Positions 23,357 to 31,092 of a stretch of DNA of 31,149 bases are shown here, one piece after another. The notes beneath the pieces are model-generated. The model was not told the DNA's origin. It did no database searches and saw only the letters and a list, made by a program, of their open reading frames with translations. Position 1 is the stretch's first letter, and each line of letters begins with the position of its first letter. Both the position numbers and the translations under genes were made by a program. Source of the stretch: DATHWB01 sp040880725 (GTDB taxonomy: Bacteria > Actinomycetota > Acidimicrobiia > Spongiisociales > ZC4RG35); assembly GCA_040880725.1 (NCBI GenBank), contig JBBDHV010000023.1, positions 1 through 31,149 of the forward strand, given 5' to 3'.

Positions 23357-24178
23357 CTACTGGAGCAGCGAGAGCACCGACTGCGGAACCACGTTGGCCT
23401 GGGCCAGCATGGCCGTTCCTGCCTGCGCCATGATCTGGTGACGTGTGAACGACACCATCTCTGCGGCCATGTCGGTGTCCCGGATACGGGATTCCGATGC
23501 GGACAGGTTCTCGACCGCCACGCTCAGGTTGGCGATGGTGTGCTCGAGGCGGTTCTGGGTGGCACCCAGAACCGATCGGGTCGAAGACACTGCATCGATC
23601 GCGTTGTCGAACGCGACGAGCGCAGCATCTGCGTCCACCGACACGTCGGGCGTGTCGACGTCGACACCGAACACGTCCGTGCCGGCCAGCGCCAGATCGT
23701 CGTTGATCTGCAGCGTCTGACCCGAGTTGGCACCCACGTGGAACGTGAGTTCGGAGCCGAGCGCGCTGTAGTCCTGGAAGACCGTGTTGCCTGCGAACGT
23801 GGTGCGGGAACCGATGGCGGTGATCTCTGCCACGAGCTCATCGATCTCAGCCTGCTGTTGCGTGCCGTCGGTGGTCGCCGTGTTGGCGGCATCGACTGCG
23901 AGCTGGCGCATCCGCTGGAGGATCGAGTGGACCTCCTGCAATGCTCCCTCGGCGGTCTGGACGAAGCTCACGCCGTCCTGGGCGTTGCGGATCGCCTGCT
24001 GGGAGCCGCGAATCTCCGCCCGCAGGCTCTCGGACTTGACCAGGCCGGCGGCGTCATCGGCGGCCCGGTTGATCCGGAAGCCGGAGGAGAGCTTCTCCAG
24101 CGACTTCCCGAGTTGCAGATTGGTGGTCTGCAGGTTCCGATAGGCGTTGAACGCCATGATGTTCTGATTGATGCGCAT
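23357..24178 (-). CDS. fliC: Flagellin
   Basis: The 273-residue product has the D0/D1 N terminus MRINQNIMAFNAYRNLQTTN (1-20), then LEKLSSGFRINRAADDAAGL (about 28-47) and the conserved SQQAIRNAQDGVSFVQTAEG. The C terminus is RIRDTDMAAEMVSFTRHQIM through AGTAMLAQANVVPQSVLSLL. There is only a short central region of about 60 residues, so surface domains D2/D3 are largely absent, as in many short actinobacterial and Firmicutes flagellins. It is exported without a signal peptide, and fliS and fliD are downstream. Its leader carries a CsrA-like hairpin and a CsrA-like sequence over the ribosome site. The only flagellin gene in the window is this one. Confidence 0.97.
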   Translation of the reverse strand: MRINQNIMAFNAYRNLQTTNLQLGKSLEKLSSGFRINRAADDAAGLVKSESLRAEIRGSQQAIRNAQDGVSFVQTAEGALQEVHSILQRMRQLAVDAANTATTDGTQQQAEIDELVAEITAIGSRTTFAGNTVFQDYSALGSELTFHVGANSGQTLQINDDLALAGTDVFGVDVDTPDVSVDADAALVAFDNAIDAVSSTRSVLGATQNRLEHTIANLSVAVENLSASESRIRDTDMAAEMVSFTRHQIMAQAGTAMLAQANVVPQSVLSLLQ

Positions 24179-24241
24179 GGGGACCTCCTTGTGGAACGCA
24201 TCGGCCGGAACTTCCGACCTTTCGCCGACATCCGTGTCGGC
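24179..24241 (-). promoter_or_regulatory. Flagellin leader with two CsrA-like sites
   Basis: In the minus-strand mRNA the segment GCCGACACGGATGTCGGC (24241-24224) folds into a perfect 7-bp stem whose 4-base loop is CGGA. Its core ACACGGATGT matches the CsrA consensus ACARGGAUGU at 9 of 10 positions, with GGA in the loop. A second match, ACAAGGAGGT (24191-24182), 9 of 10, covers the Shine-Dalgarno site about 3 bases before the ATG. The GGA cores are 45 bases apart. The arrangement resembles the Bacillus hag leader, where CsrA blocks translation and FliW relieves it. No csrA or fliW lies in this window. Confidence 0.55.
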
Positions 24242-24245
24242 TTAC

Positions 24246-24275
24246 CCGCTTCGTCGGTCACCTCATGGGCCGGTT
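24246..24275 (-). promoter_or_regulatory. Candidate sigma-28-type promoter for flagellin
   Basis: On the minus strand TAAC is followed after 14 bases by ACCGACGA, within this interval upstream of the CsrA-like hairpin. It matches the TAAA/GCCGATAA consensus at 5 of 8 positions in the -10 part. The 14-base spacing equals that of the flgB and M15 peptidase candidates. The resulting leader would be about 60 bases and would include both CsrA-like sites. Confidence 0.35.
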
Positions 24276-24399
24276 AAGCGCCCAAGGCGATTTATTGGGA
24301 ATTTGGTGACCCGAGACGATTAGGACTCAAGTTCGAGGGTCGTTGTGACCGAGGTAGGAGAGATCGGCCGCGCCGGCCATCCGAGGAGAAGAGAGAACA

Positions 24400-25275
24400 A
24401 TGATGGCGGAGCCACGCCCCGAAGAGGATCACAACGAACTCGTCACCGCCCACCTGGAACTCGTCGGCCATGTCGTCAATCAGGTGTCGAGCTTCTATCC
24501 CCGACACGTCGATCGAGACGAGTTGTGGAGCGCCGGCGTGATGGGACTCGTCGAGGCGTCTCGACGGTTCGACCCGGAGGTAGGCGTCCCGTTTGCCCGT
24601 TATGCCTCCATCCGCATCAAGGGCGCCATCATCGATTCCACCCGCAGCCGGGACTGGGCGAGTCGTCGCCTACGCCGCAGGTTGCGTGAGGTCGAGACGG
24701 CCGAGGCGGCCCACACGGGAGCCAACGGTCAGCGTCCGGATGACAACACCCTGGCCGAGCTGGTCGGGTGTTCGGTCGATGAGCTTCGCGACCTCCGGGA
24801 GAAGGCCAGTAGGGCCACACTCCTCCGCCTCGACGTCGACACCACCGAAGACGGTTCCACCCTTGCCGACCTCGTTCCCGAGACGAGCGAAGAGAACCTG
24901 CCCCAGGAATGGCTCGAGAACAAGGAGTTGGCGGGCGCTGTCCGCGACGCGCTGCGATTTCTCCCCGAAGTCCAACTCGAGGTGCTCGAGCGCTACTACC
25001 TGAAGGGCGAACTCCTCCAGGAAATCGCGGCGGATCTCGGAGTGACCGAGGCTCGCACCTCCCAGATCCGGAGCCAGGCGATCAACGCCATCCGTGCGTT
25101 TCTGGCTGAGCACTACGACGGCGTTCCGGAAGTCAGCGACGTCGCCCCAGGGAGCACTGCACGCCAGCAGTTCGTTGCCGCAGTGTCGGCACACAGCACG
25201 TTGCACACCCGCCTCGCGGCCTACGACGACAGCGCCGCCAACACCGCACGTGGAGTCACCCGCCGCTCAGGCTGA
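24400..25275 (+). CDS. fliA: FliA/WhiG-type flagellar sigma factor (sigma-28)
   Basis: The 291-residue product shows sigma-70 family regions. Region 2 runs from about residue 14 (VTAHLELVGHVVNQVSSFYP) through DELWSAGVMGLVEASRRFDP and PFARYASIRIKGAIIDSTRS. Region 3 lies around 95-135. Region 4 includes LRFLPEVQLEVLERYYLKGE and the helix-turn-helix LQEIAADLGVTEARTSQIRS near 205-224. This is the FliA/SigD/WhiG group that transcribes late flagellar genes. A C-terminal tail of about 50 residues, rich in Ala/Thr/Ser, is extra. GAGGAG precedes ATG 24400. The gene is divergent from flagellin. No anti-sigma flgM is seen in the window, but it may lie beyond the left edge. Confidence 0.95.
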   Translation: MMAEPRPEEDHNELVTAHLELVGHVVNQVSSFYPRHVDRDELWSAGVMGLVEASRRFDPEVGVPFARYASIRIKGAIIDSTRSRDWASRRLRRRLREVETAEAAHTGANGQRPDDNTLAELVGCSVDELRDLREKASRATLLRLDVDTTEDGSTLADLVPETSEENLPQEWLENKELAGAVRDALRFLPEVQLEVLERYYLKGELLQEIAADLGVTEARTSQIRSQAINAIRAFLAEHYDGVPEVSDVAPGSTARQQFVAAVSAHSTLHTRLAAYDDSAANTARGVTRRSG

Positions 25276-25332
25276 GCCAGGTTTCGGGACCGAGCACAGA
25301 CTCGAGAGCCAACCTCGAAGACTTCCGCAGTC

Positions 25333-25944
25333 TCAGGGCGTGCCGCGGAACTCCCAGTGCCAGGACTCGTTGGAGATGGGGTGCCATCCGAAACTCTCTC
25401 CGTGGGCGTTGAGCCAATCCCACTCCCGATCGCCGGGACCGACGAGCCGACCGTTGCTCACGTCGATGGCCAGACCGTTGCCGTGTTCACTCTTTCCGGG
25501 CGGAAGCACGTTGGCCGGCTTCTTTCCCGCCAGGTAAGCCTCGTGTGCGTGGGCTTGGGTCTCGTACGAGCGGTAGGTGTCGATCACACGAAGGTCAACA
25601 CCATCGCGTGCGGCGGCCGACCGCATCGCCTCCCACGCCTGGGCCGCCGGTTCCAACAACCGGGCCTGACCGCCGTGGACCGCCCCGGACACGTTCACCA
25701 GCAGTCCACTCCCTTCGAGATGGCCGTTGCGTGTCTCGACCGCATGACGGCTGAGATAGTCCCCCAGCTCATGGCTTCGTGACACGCTGCCGGCCGGCAC
25801 TCCGTCCCACGCCGTGAACATCCCTGATGGACGAACCGTACTGGTCGCTCGCTCGAGAGACGCGGAGAAGGACTGACCGCCCGCCGGCATGATCCGTTCT
25901 TGTATCTGAGCCACCCGGGAGGCCACGGCTGCAACACCATTCAT
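25333..25944 (-). CDS. M15 family D-Ala-D-Ala carboxypeptidase-like protein, probably flagellar
   Basis: The 203-residue product has a VanY/M15 domain in its C-terminal half: TYRSYETQAHAHEAYLAG (123-140), SEHGNGLAID (152-161) giving zinc ligands His154 and Asp161, and NESWHWEF (192-199) with catalytic Glu193 and His196. No signal peptide is visible. Instead the protein starts with the short amphipathic helix VAAVASRVAQIQERI (4-18), followed by a Ser/Thr-rich linker. Similar N-terminal sequences occur, as far as I recall, in cell-wall hydrolases of other actinobacterial flagellar clusters. A sigma-28-like promoter lies immediately upstream. It may cut peptidoglycan for rod passage in place of FlgJ. 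Export through the flagellar system is inference. Confidence 0.82.
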   Translation of the reverse strand: MNGVAAVASRVAQIQERIMPAGGQSFSASLERATSTVRPSGMFTAWDGVPAGSVSRSHELGDYLSRHAVETRNGHLEGSGLLVNVSGAVHGGQARLLEPAAQAWEAMRSAAARDGVDLRVIDTYRSYETQAHAHEAYLAGKKPANVLPPGKSEHGNGLAIDVSNGRLVGPGDREWDWLNAHGESFGWHPISNESWHWEFRGTP

Positions 25945-25951
25945 ACCACGA

Positions 25952-25977
25952 CAGTCGGCAGCGGCGCTCTCAACCTA
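25952..25977 (-). promoter_or_regulatory. Candidate sigma-28-type promoter for the M15 peptidase gene
   Basis: On the minus strand TAGG (25977-25974), 14 bases, then GCCGACTG (25959-25952). The -10 ends 7 bases before the ATG at 25944, so transcription would begin at or next to the start codon and the mRNA would be leaderless. This fits the lack of a ribosome site there. Confidence 0.4.
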
Positions 25978-25994
25978 AGCGCTCGGACGATTCG

Positions 25995-26726
25995 TCAGTC
26001 GATCGGCGAGTCCGCCAACTCGATGCGCATCCGTTTGTTGGCCTTGCCCTTCGACTCGGTCTTCACGACCCGGACCGGACCGACCTCGAGGGTGGTGCGG
26101 ACATGAGTCCCGCCGTCGGCCTGCCGGTCGAGTCCCACGATGTCGACCACCCGGATCTCGGAGACGAACTCGGGGATCAGATTGACCTTGGTCCGGATCA
26201 GGTCGGGATCTGCCAGCGCGATCTCCCTGGCGAGGTAGACGATCTCGGTGGGATAGCCCTTGACGAGTTCGGCGTTCAGCGTGTCCTCGACCTGCTTTCC
26301 GAACTCCTGGGAGATGCCGTCGAGTTCGAAGTCCATGCGTGCCGTTCCCGGCTCCATGTTCCCTCCTGTGACCTTCGCCCCGAAGTCACGGAACACCACC
26401 CCGGACAGGGCGTGCAGGGCGGTGTGGGTTCGCATGGTGCGATAGCGCCGCTCCCAGTCGATGACACCCTCGGTGTCCATGCCCGGTTCGGGAAGGGGGT
26501 CTCCCTCGACCGGGATGTGGGTGACCAGTCCGCCGATCCGGACGGTGTCAGCGATGCGAGTTTCGCCTCCGTCCCAGCGCAGCACTCCGGTGTCGCCGGG
26601 TTGGCCGCCTCCCCTGGCGTAGAACACGGTCCGGGACAGGACGATGCCGCTGTCGGTGGCGTCGGTCACGTTGCCTTCGGCAGTGGCGAGGTACGCGTCG
26701 CGACCTGCGAGTTCTTCGATTTCCAC
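25995..26726 (-). CDS. AlaX-type alanyl-tRNA editing protein
   Basis: The 243-residue product matches the free-standing editing domain of alanyl-tRNA synthetase, which removes Ser or Gly wrongly attached to tRNA-Ala. Zinc-binding HTALH is at 101-105 and the second motif is QADGGTHV (202-209) with His208. The Cys found in AlaRS CxGGTH is replaced by Asp204, which, as I recall, is common in AlaX proteins. FYARGGGQPGDTG (35-47) is the conserved N-terminal part. GTG 26726 has GAGGAGG upstream. It follows the AI-2E-family gene by 9 bases and is not flagellar. Confidence 0.93.
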   Translation of the reverse strand: MEIEELAGRDAYLATAEGNVTDATDSGIVLSRTVFYARGGGQPGDTGVLRWDGGETRIADTVRIGGLVTHIPVEGDPLPEPGMDTEGVIDWERRYRTMRTHTALHALSGVVFRDFGAKVTGGNMEPGTARMDFELDGISQEFGKQVEDTLNAELVKGYPTEIVYLAREIALADPDLIRTKVNLIPEFVSEIRVVDIVGLDRQADGGTHVRTTLEVGPVRVVKTESKGKANKRMRIELADSPID

Positions 26727-26735
26727 GGATCCTCC

Positions 26736-27965
26736 TCAGGAATCGGTTGTGACCGGCTCGTCGGAGTCGGCTGGGCGGAGTTCGGTTGTGTCGAAAAGCC
26801 GCTCCTCCTGAAGTTTGCGGGGCCGACGACGTTCAGGACGCTGGGTGACCTCGATCGAAGAATCCAGCGCCTCTTCCCACGATTCGCCGAGCATCCGGGT
26901 GCGCCACAGGTGGCCGGCAACGATCCGGATCACGGCCACGAGCGGCACCGCCACCAACACCCCGAGGAGTCCCGCCACCGAACCGCCGACGATCAGCGCG
27001 ATCACGATCACCAACGGTGACAGGAGGACCCGGGTCCGCTGGACCATCGGCGTGATCACATGATTGTCGATCTGCTGGATGCCGGTGAAGAGGAGCACCG
27101 CCAGTGCGGCGGTCGAAGGCTCGCCTTCCACGAGAGCGACGATCACGGCGAGCAAACCGCCGACGAACGGACCAACGAAGGGGATCAGGTTCAGGACGCC
27201 GGCGGCCATCCCGATGATCAGCCAGAAGGGCAGGTCGAGGATGAGCAGCACTCCCGCAGAGGCCGCCCCGACGATCAGGGCCACCAACAGCTGGCCTCGC
27301 ACGAACGCCGCCACTGCGGTGGCGACCCGGGTCGACACATGCTGGAACTCTTGTCGGATGGATCGGGGAATCAGTTCGACGACCATCTGCTTGGTGCGAG
27401 GCAGATCCAACAGCAGATAGAAGGCGAGGACGGGTGCGAGAGCGACAATGGCGACGGTTTCGGCGACGCCGCGTATCAGCCTCCCGGCCCCGGAACCGAA
27501 TCCGCCGACCAGGCTCTGCAGCGTCTCCTGGTTGCCGGGATCTGCGATCCAGTCCGAGATCGTGTCCGACGTCCAGACGGGTCCCAGGTCGATGCCGAGA
27601 TCGTCGCCTGTGTCCTGGAGGAACTCGATGGTCTCGTCATAGAGCACCGGGAGGCGGGCACCGAAGTCTGCGGCTTGTGCTTGGACGGTGGGGACAGCCA
27701 GAAAGCCGATCGCCACGAGAAAACCGGTGAACACGACGAAGGCGAAGATGGTGCCGACCACCCTCGGGATCCCCGCCCGCTGCACCGAGCTCGCAATGGG
27801 GTCGAGCACGATGACGAGACCTGCGGCAAAGACGAGCGGGAGCCAAATGATCCTCACCTGGTTGGCCGCCCAGGCCATCACACCGATGATCACGAACGCG
27901 CCGATGATGGTCCAAACAGTGAGTGCGGCCCTGCGGACACGGTCGGTGGAACGCGTTTCGGTCAC
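26736..27965 (-). CDS. AI-2E family transporter-like membrane protein
   Basis: The 409-residue product has about eight membrane helices. Family features include WLPLVFAAGLVIVLDPIASS near the N terminus, LIGMAAGVLNLIPFVGPFVG-type central sequence and a LLGVLVAVPLVAVIRI segment near the end, plus a charged C-terminal tail. The AI-2E superfamily includes proteins exporting autoinducer-2 as well as others with ion transport or unknown roles, so the substrate is not assignable. I choose GTG 27965, 14 bases after the preceding stop. The frame extends 37 codons further inside the upstream gene but those codons are Arg-rich shadow. Confidence 0.9.
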   Translation of the reverse strand: MTETRSTDRVRRAALTVWTIIGAFVIIGVMAWAANQVRIIWLPLVFAAGLVIVLDPIASSVQRAGIPRVVGTIFAFVVFTGFLVAIGFLAVPTVQAQAADFGARLPVLYDETIEFLQDTGDDLGIDLGPVWTSDTISDWIADPGNQETLQSLVGGFGSGAGRLIRGVAETVAIVALAPVLAFYLLLDLPRTKQMVVELIPRSIRQEFQHVSTRVATAVAAFVRGQLLVALIVGAASAGVLLILDLPFWLIIGMAAGVLNLIPFVGPFVGGLLAVIVALVEGEPSTAALAVLLFTGIQQIDNHVITPMVQRTRVLLSPLVIVIALIVGGSVAGLLGVLVAVPLVAVIRIVAGHLWRTRMLGESWEEALDSSIEVTQRPERRRPRKLQEERLFDTTELRPADSDEPVTTDS

Positions 27966-27979
27966 GAGCCTCAGGGTAC

Positions 27980-28828
27980 TCAGCGGCTGACGATTCGAAC
28001 GGACCCCGAGACGACCCGAATCGTCCAGCCGTCGCCTGTCACAGGGGCTCGCGCTCCGTTGCCTTCGACGGCCCAATCATCGGGAACTCGGGTCGATCCG
28101 ATCACCTCGACCGGCACGTCGGCAGGTACCGAGACTTCGATATCCCCTGCGACATCGATGCTGGTCGGCGTCCCCGGCTCGCCAAGCAGAATTCGCCCTG
28201 TGGCAGCTTGGAATCTGCCTCCGATCACGTTGACGTCCCGCAGATCGAGATCCATCCCCGACACGGCGATCCGCAGATTCCACTCGACGACCGGGGGGAC
28301 CGAGACCCGGTACTCGCCGAATCGGAACCAGGGCGACCGGGCGGTGTCATCGGTGAGGGTCAGCGCCGACGCCGCAGATCCCGACACCCGCTCGAGGACC
28401 GGGGCGCCGACGTCGCCGCCCACCGGCAAGGGTGTGACTTCGAAGTCCCCTGCCCGCATGCGCAGCGAGAGGTCGTCGATTGCGACGGTGAGCCGAGCCT
28501 CGGTGATGCCGGCGAGATCAGATCGGACTGCCGCCGCCGAGGAAGGCAACCCTTCCACCCCACCGAGATGAAGCCCGACGGTGACGAGAAGCCAACTCAG
28601 CAGCACGAGCGGGGCGAGGGCTCGGTGTCGGCCCCCACGTAGTCCCATCAGCAAGGCGGGCACCACCAGCACGGCGATCGGCCACAACGCGATGGCATCC
28701 AGCACGGCGGTGCGTGACAGCACGTTGCCGGCAATCCCGACACCGAGCGCCAGGGTGGTGAAGAGGGTCATCGTCCAGGCCGCCACCGGCCACGGGCTGC
28801 GGCCCACGGGGGGACCGCCCGCGCTCAC
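27980..28828 (-). CDS. Membrane protein with LiaF-like / toastrack-type C-terminal domain
   Basis: The 282-residue product has three membrane segments (about 14-37, 42-63, 70-90) and a beta-rich C-terminal part of about 190 residues with repeating strands such as VNVIGGRFQAATGRILLG and DIEVSVPADVPVEVIGSTRV, as in the LiaF/DUF4097-like adhesin fold. LiaF proteins take part in envelope-stress sensing, but there is no two-component system next to it, so the role is unknown. GTG 28828 overlaps the end of the LytR_C gene as GTGA. The family call is moderate, the domain layout clear. Confidence 0.72.
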   Translation of the reverse strand: MSAGGPPVGRSPWPVAAWTMTLFTTLALGVGIAGNVLSRTAVLDAIALWPIAVLVVPALLMGLRGGRHRALAPLVLLSWLLVTVGLHLGGVEGLPSSAAAVRSDLAGITEARLTVAIDDLSLRMRAGDFEVTPLPVGGDVGAPVLERVSGSAASALTLTDDTARSPWFRFGEYRVSVPPVVEWNLRIAVSGMDLDLRDVNVIGGRFQAATGRILLGEPGTPTSIDVAGDIEVSVPADVPVEVIGSTRVPDDWAVEGNGARAPVTGDGWTIRVVSGSVRIVSR

Positions 28829-29403
28829 CCTTCGTAGCCGGCCCCGAGAACGACGACGACGTCGGCGCCAAGGTCAGGCCCCTCGTACGGTTCGACCGCA
28901 CCGTCGGGAATGAACTCTGCCTGGATTTCGGCGGCTTCGGGAGCGAAATCGCCCAGGTACCACACCCGCGACTGCTCGAGCGTGGGCTCGTAGTTGTCTG
29001 CCTGCAAGGTCTGGTATCCCGCCTCACCGAACGCCGTGGTCAGCGCTCCGGCGATTCCGGCCCGCCCCGTCGAGTTGAGAACCAGCACCGTGACTTCGGA
29101 AGGCTCACGAGCCACCACTGCTTCGATCGTCGTGGTGGTCGGCGCTGTCGTGGTCGTCGTCGTCCTCGGAGCGGTCGTCGTGGTCGGCGCCTCGCTGCTC
29201 GTCGGTGAGGTGGTGGCGGTGGTGGTGGCGGTGAGGGTGGTACCGGACGCATCCGGGTCGTCGTCGGCACCGAGTCCCGCGAAGAGGGAAAGACCGCCGT
29301 AGAGCAACACGCCGACGATGACGATGCCCACAGCCATGACCACGAGATCCCGAATGAAGGCCGAGGATCCGGTGGCGACGTGTTTGCCCCGGTTGTCCAT
29401 CAT
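28825..29403 (-). CDS. LytR C-terminal domain membrane protein with Thr-rich linker
   Basis: The 192-residue product has a short cytosolic start, one membrane helix (about 19-43), a linker almost entirely of Thr, Ala and Pro (about 55-93), and a LytR_C domain from about residue 103: EVTVLVLNSTGRAGIAGALT then EAGYQTLQADN. LytR_C domains accompany cell-wall proteins in Actinobacteria and their molecular role is poorly known. ATG 29403 (or 29400) overlaps the DUF3263 stop by 4 bases, a pairing seen in many actinobacterial genomes. Confidence 0.87.
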   Translation of the reverse strand: MMDNRGKHVATGSSAFIRDLVVMAVGIVIVGVLLYGGLSLFAGLGADDDPDASGTTLTATTTATTSPTSSEAPTTTTAPRTTTTTTAPTTTTIEAVVAREPSEVTVLVLNSTGRAGIAGALTTAFGEAGYQTLQADNYEPTLEQSRVWYLGDFAPEAAEIQAEFIPDGAVEPYEGPDLGADVVVVLGAGYEG

Positions 29404-29609
29404 CGACTCCCGATCAACGCTCGCAGTCGCCTGACGGTCAACGGGTCGTAGCGGTCCGCCTCCGGCAGTTCGACCAGCTCGCGCAGGCGCGTGTAATACC
29501 GGTCGACGTCGAATCCGAGAACGTCGGCGATGGTGCACTCCTTGGGAAAGGGGTACATCCACCAGCCGCGCTCGAAGTCCAGAATGCGGCGATCGGAGTG
29601 TGTCAGCAT
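29400..29609 (-). CDS. DUF3263 family protein
   Basis: The 69-residue product begins MLTHSDRRILDFERGWWMYP and has DRYYTRLRELVELPEADRYD (about 37-56) and a VRRLRAL end, the DUF3263 pattern: a small helix-turn-helix-like actinobacterial protein of unknown role, upstream of LytR_C genes. I choose ATG 29609. GTG at 29618 is also possible. It is the first gene of a five-gene minus-strand run. Confidence 0.9.
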   Translation of the reverse strand: MLTHSDRRILDFERGWWMYPFPKECTIADVLGFDVDRYYTRLRELVELPEADRYDPLTVRRLRALIGSR

Positions 29610-29930
29610 TGCGATCACCGAAGGGTATCGACGCGCCCCGATTACCAAGGGATTTCGCGCGTCGGCAAACGGACGCCTCGTTCACTGCCTCCCAGGCGTC
29701 CTGTCACGCCGGACCTTTGCACCGGGGTCCGCGCAGCCGGCTCGGTGACGGAAGGACTTCGAGTGCTCGGCAAAGGTCGGAAGCGAGTTGTCGTGTCCAT
29801 GCGGGAACCCGAGCGCGCGGCTCTTCGTGTTCACGTCAACGCGACACGAGAAAGCAGCAGCATGGGCGTCGTGGCCCATCGGACTGCTCTCCGCCTCACC
29901 CGACAGCCCAGCCGCTCCCCCGACATTGGC
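29610..29930. other. Region without a convincing gene
   Basis: These 321 bases should hold the promoter of the DUF3263 unit. A plus-strand frame from GTG 29763 (GGAAGG upstream, about 58 codons, Arg-rich, no family) is the best small ORF, but I do not believe it. No RNA gene or repeat is recognisable. Confidence 0.4.
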
Positions 29931-30309
29931 TCATAGAGAATCGGCGGGGTAGAGGCCCGTGCTGATGTAGCGAAGCCCGAAGTCGACAATGATCGTGACC
30001 ACCGTGGCATCAGGTCCCAGTCGTTCGGCGACGCGCAAGGCAGCCGCCACGTTGGCCCCCGAAGAGGCCCCCGCGAATATCCCTTCCTCCCGCGCCAGGC
30101 GGCGTGCCATCGCCCAGGCGTCCGCAGTGCTCACCGTTTCGATCTCGTGGACAGACTCGGGCTCCCACAGCGGTGGGGTGAACCCGATCCCGATCCCCTC
30201 GATCCGATGCGACCCCGTCGGCTGTCCCGAGAGCACCGCCGACTCCGCCGGCTCCACCGCCACGATCCGCACCCCCTCGTCGTGAGCCCAGATGGATTTG
30301 GTGACCCTG
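29931..30309 (-). pseudogene. 3' part of a cysteine synthase-type gene
   Basis: About 125 residues match the C-terminal part of CysK/CysM-type PLP enzymes that make cysteine from O-acetylserine or a related substrate. VRIVAVEPAESAVLSGQ, SHRIEGIGIGFTPPLW, ARRLAREEGIFAGASSGANV and the final DFGLRYISTGLYP are in family order. The homology stops abruptly near 30,310. The N-terminal half with the PLP-lysine is absent, and the open frame continues only as antisense of a kinase fragment. It is either a deletion/rearrangement remnant or one side of a chimeric assembly join. Confidence 0.8.
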
Positions 30310-30312
30310 TAG

Positions 30313-30886
30313 ATGGAAGGCGACGAGCTGCGTGAAGCCGGCGTCACTATCAGAGACGCCGGGGCACGGATCGAACAGCTCCTCGACCGAATCAGTTCGC
30401 TGCTTCGCCTGCAAAGAGATCCGAAGCGGCAAGAAACAACCCTCAGTTTTGGCCAACTCGTGGAAGAACACCTCTGCTGCGCCCATCCCGAACTGGGCAG
30501 GTGCATCCAGATGGAAGGCGTCCCCGACCTCGTCGTCCGATGCGAACCGCGGGGCCTCTCGGCCGCGCTGCATGAGCTGGTCGACAACGGCATCCGGCAT
30601 GGCACGCCACCTGTGCTGCTCTCGGCGCGACTGGAGAACGACCATGTGCTCCTGCGGGTACGCGACCAGGGTCCGGGGCCGCCGATCGATCCCGGAATGT
30701 CTCTCGACCAGACGTGGACCCAGATCAGCCGAGCGGAGGTGATGCCATCGGAAATGGGCGAACGCCTCGGCAATCGCCTTCGCTCATACCCTGGGTCGAG
30801 CCGCCGGAGCCTCCCTCGAGTTCGAACGAGACGAAACCGGTTGGGCATTTGCCTTCCGGCTCTCCTCGGGTAAACCACATCCGTGA
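30313..30886 (+). pseudogene. Histidine kinase fragment, 5'-truncated and frameshifted
   Basis: The frame begins directly after a TAG with a helix ARIEQLLDRISSLLRLQ that resembles the second dimerisation helix of a histidine kinase. The H-box and sensor are missing. The ATP-binding domain follows, with N box ALHELVDNGIRHG (85-97) and G1 box VRDQGPGP (116-123). At the G2 region the frame is lost: one extra A in GGCAATC (30770-30776) explains it, because dropping it restores GERLG followed by IAFAHTLGRAAGASLEFERD and a stop at 30884-30886. No function is expected of this copy as it stands. Confidence 0.75.
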
Positions 30887-31092
30887 CACATCCGGTTCCT
30901 GGCGCAATCGGGTAGGCGGAGAACCGGGCGGGGAAAGGAGAATGAGGTCTCCGCCGACATTCGACCTTGGGAACGTGAACGACGCCCGCGAACAGGCATG
31001 AGACCATTCCTGAGCGGATGGGCCAGCGCCCCTTTGGGTCGTGATAGCGTCACTTTCTTGCAGAGACCGACGAGTCGCAGCGCCGTCGGCCG
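30887..31092. other. Non-coding or unresolved sequence
   Basis: There is no convincing gene. A frame from ATG 30999 on the plus strand runs into the tandem repeat and off the window, and looks spurious. Confidence 0.35.

Noticed and set aside
24224..24241. Leader hairpin as an operator for a dimeric repressor
   Set aside because: Possible, but the GGA loop, ACA/TGT flanks and location in the leader fit an RNA site for CsrA better.
27060..28571. 503-codon plus-strand open frame
   Set aside because: Antisense shadow of the AI-2E-family and LiaF-like genes, low-complexity polar sequence.
29106..29240. GTC/GGT-rich stretch as a DNA repeat or CRISPR-like array
   Set aside because: It encodes the Thr-rich linker of the LytR_C protein and has no spacer structure.
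30010..30645. Minus-strand frame over the cysteine synthase/kinase junction as a novel gene
   Set aside because: It is out of frame with the cysteine synthase remnant on the left and antisense to the kinase on the right.
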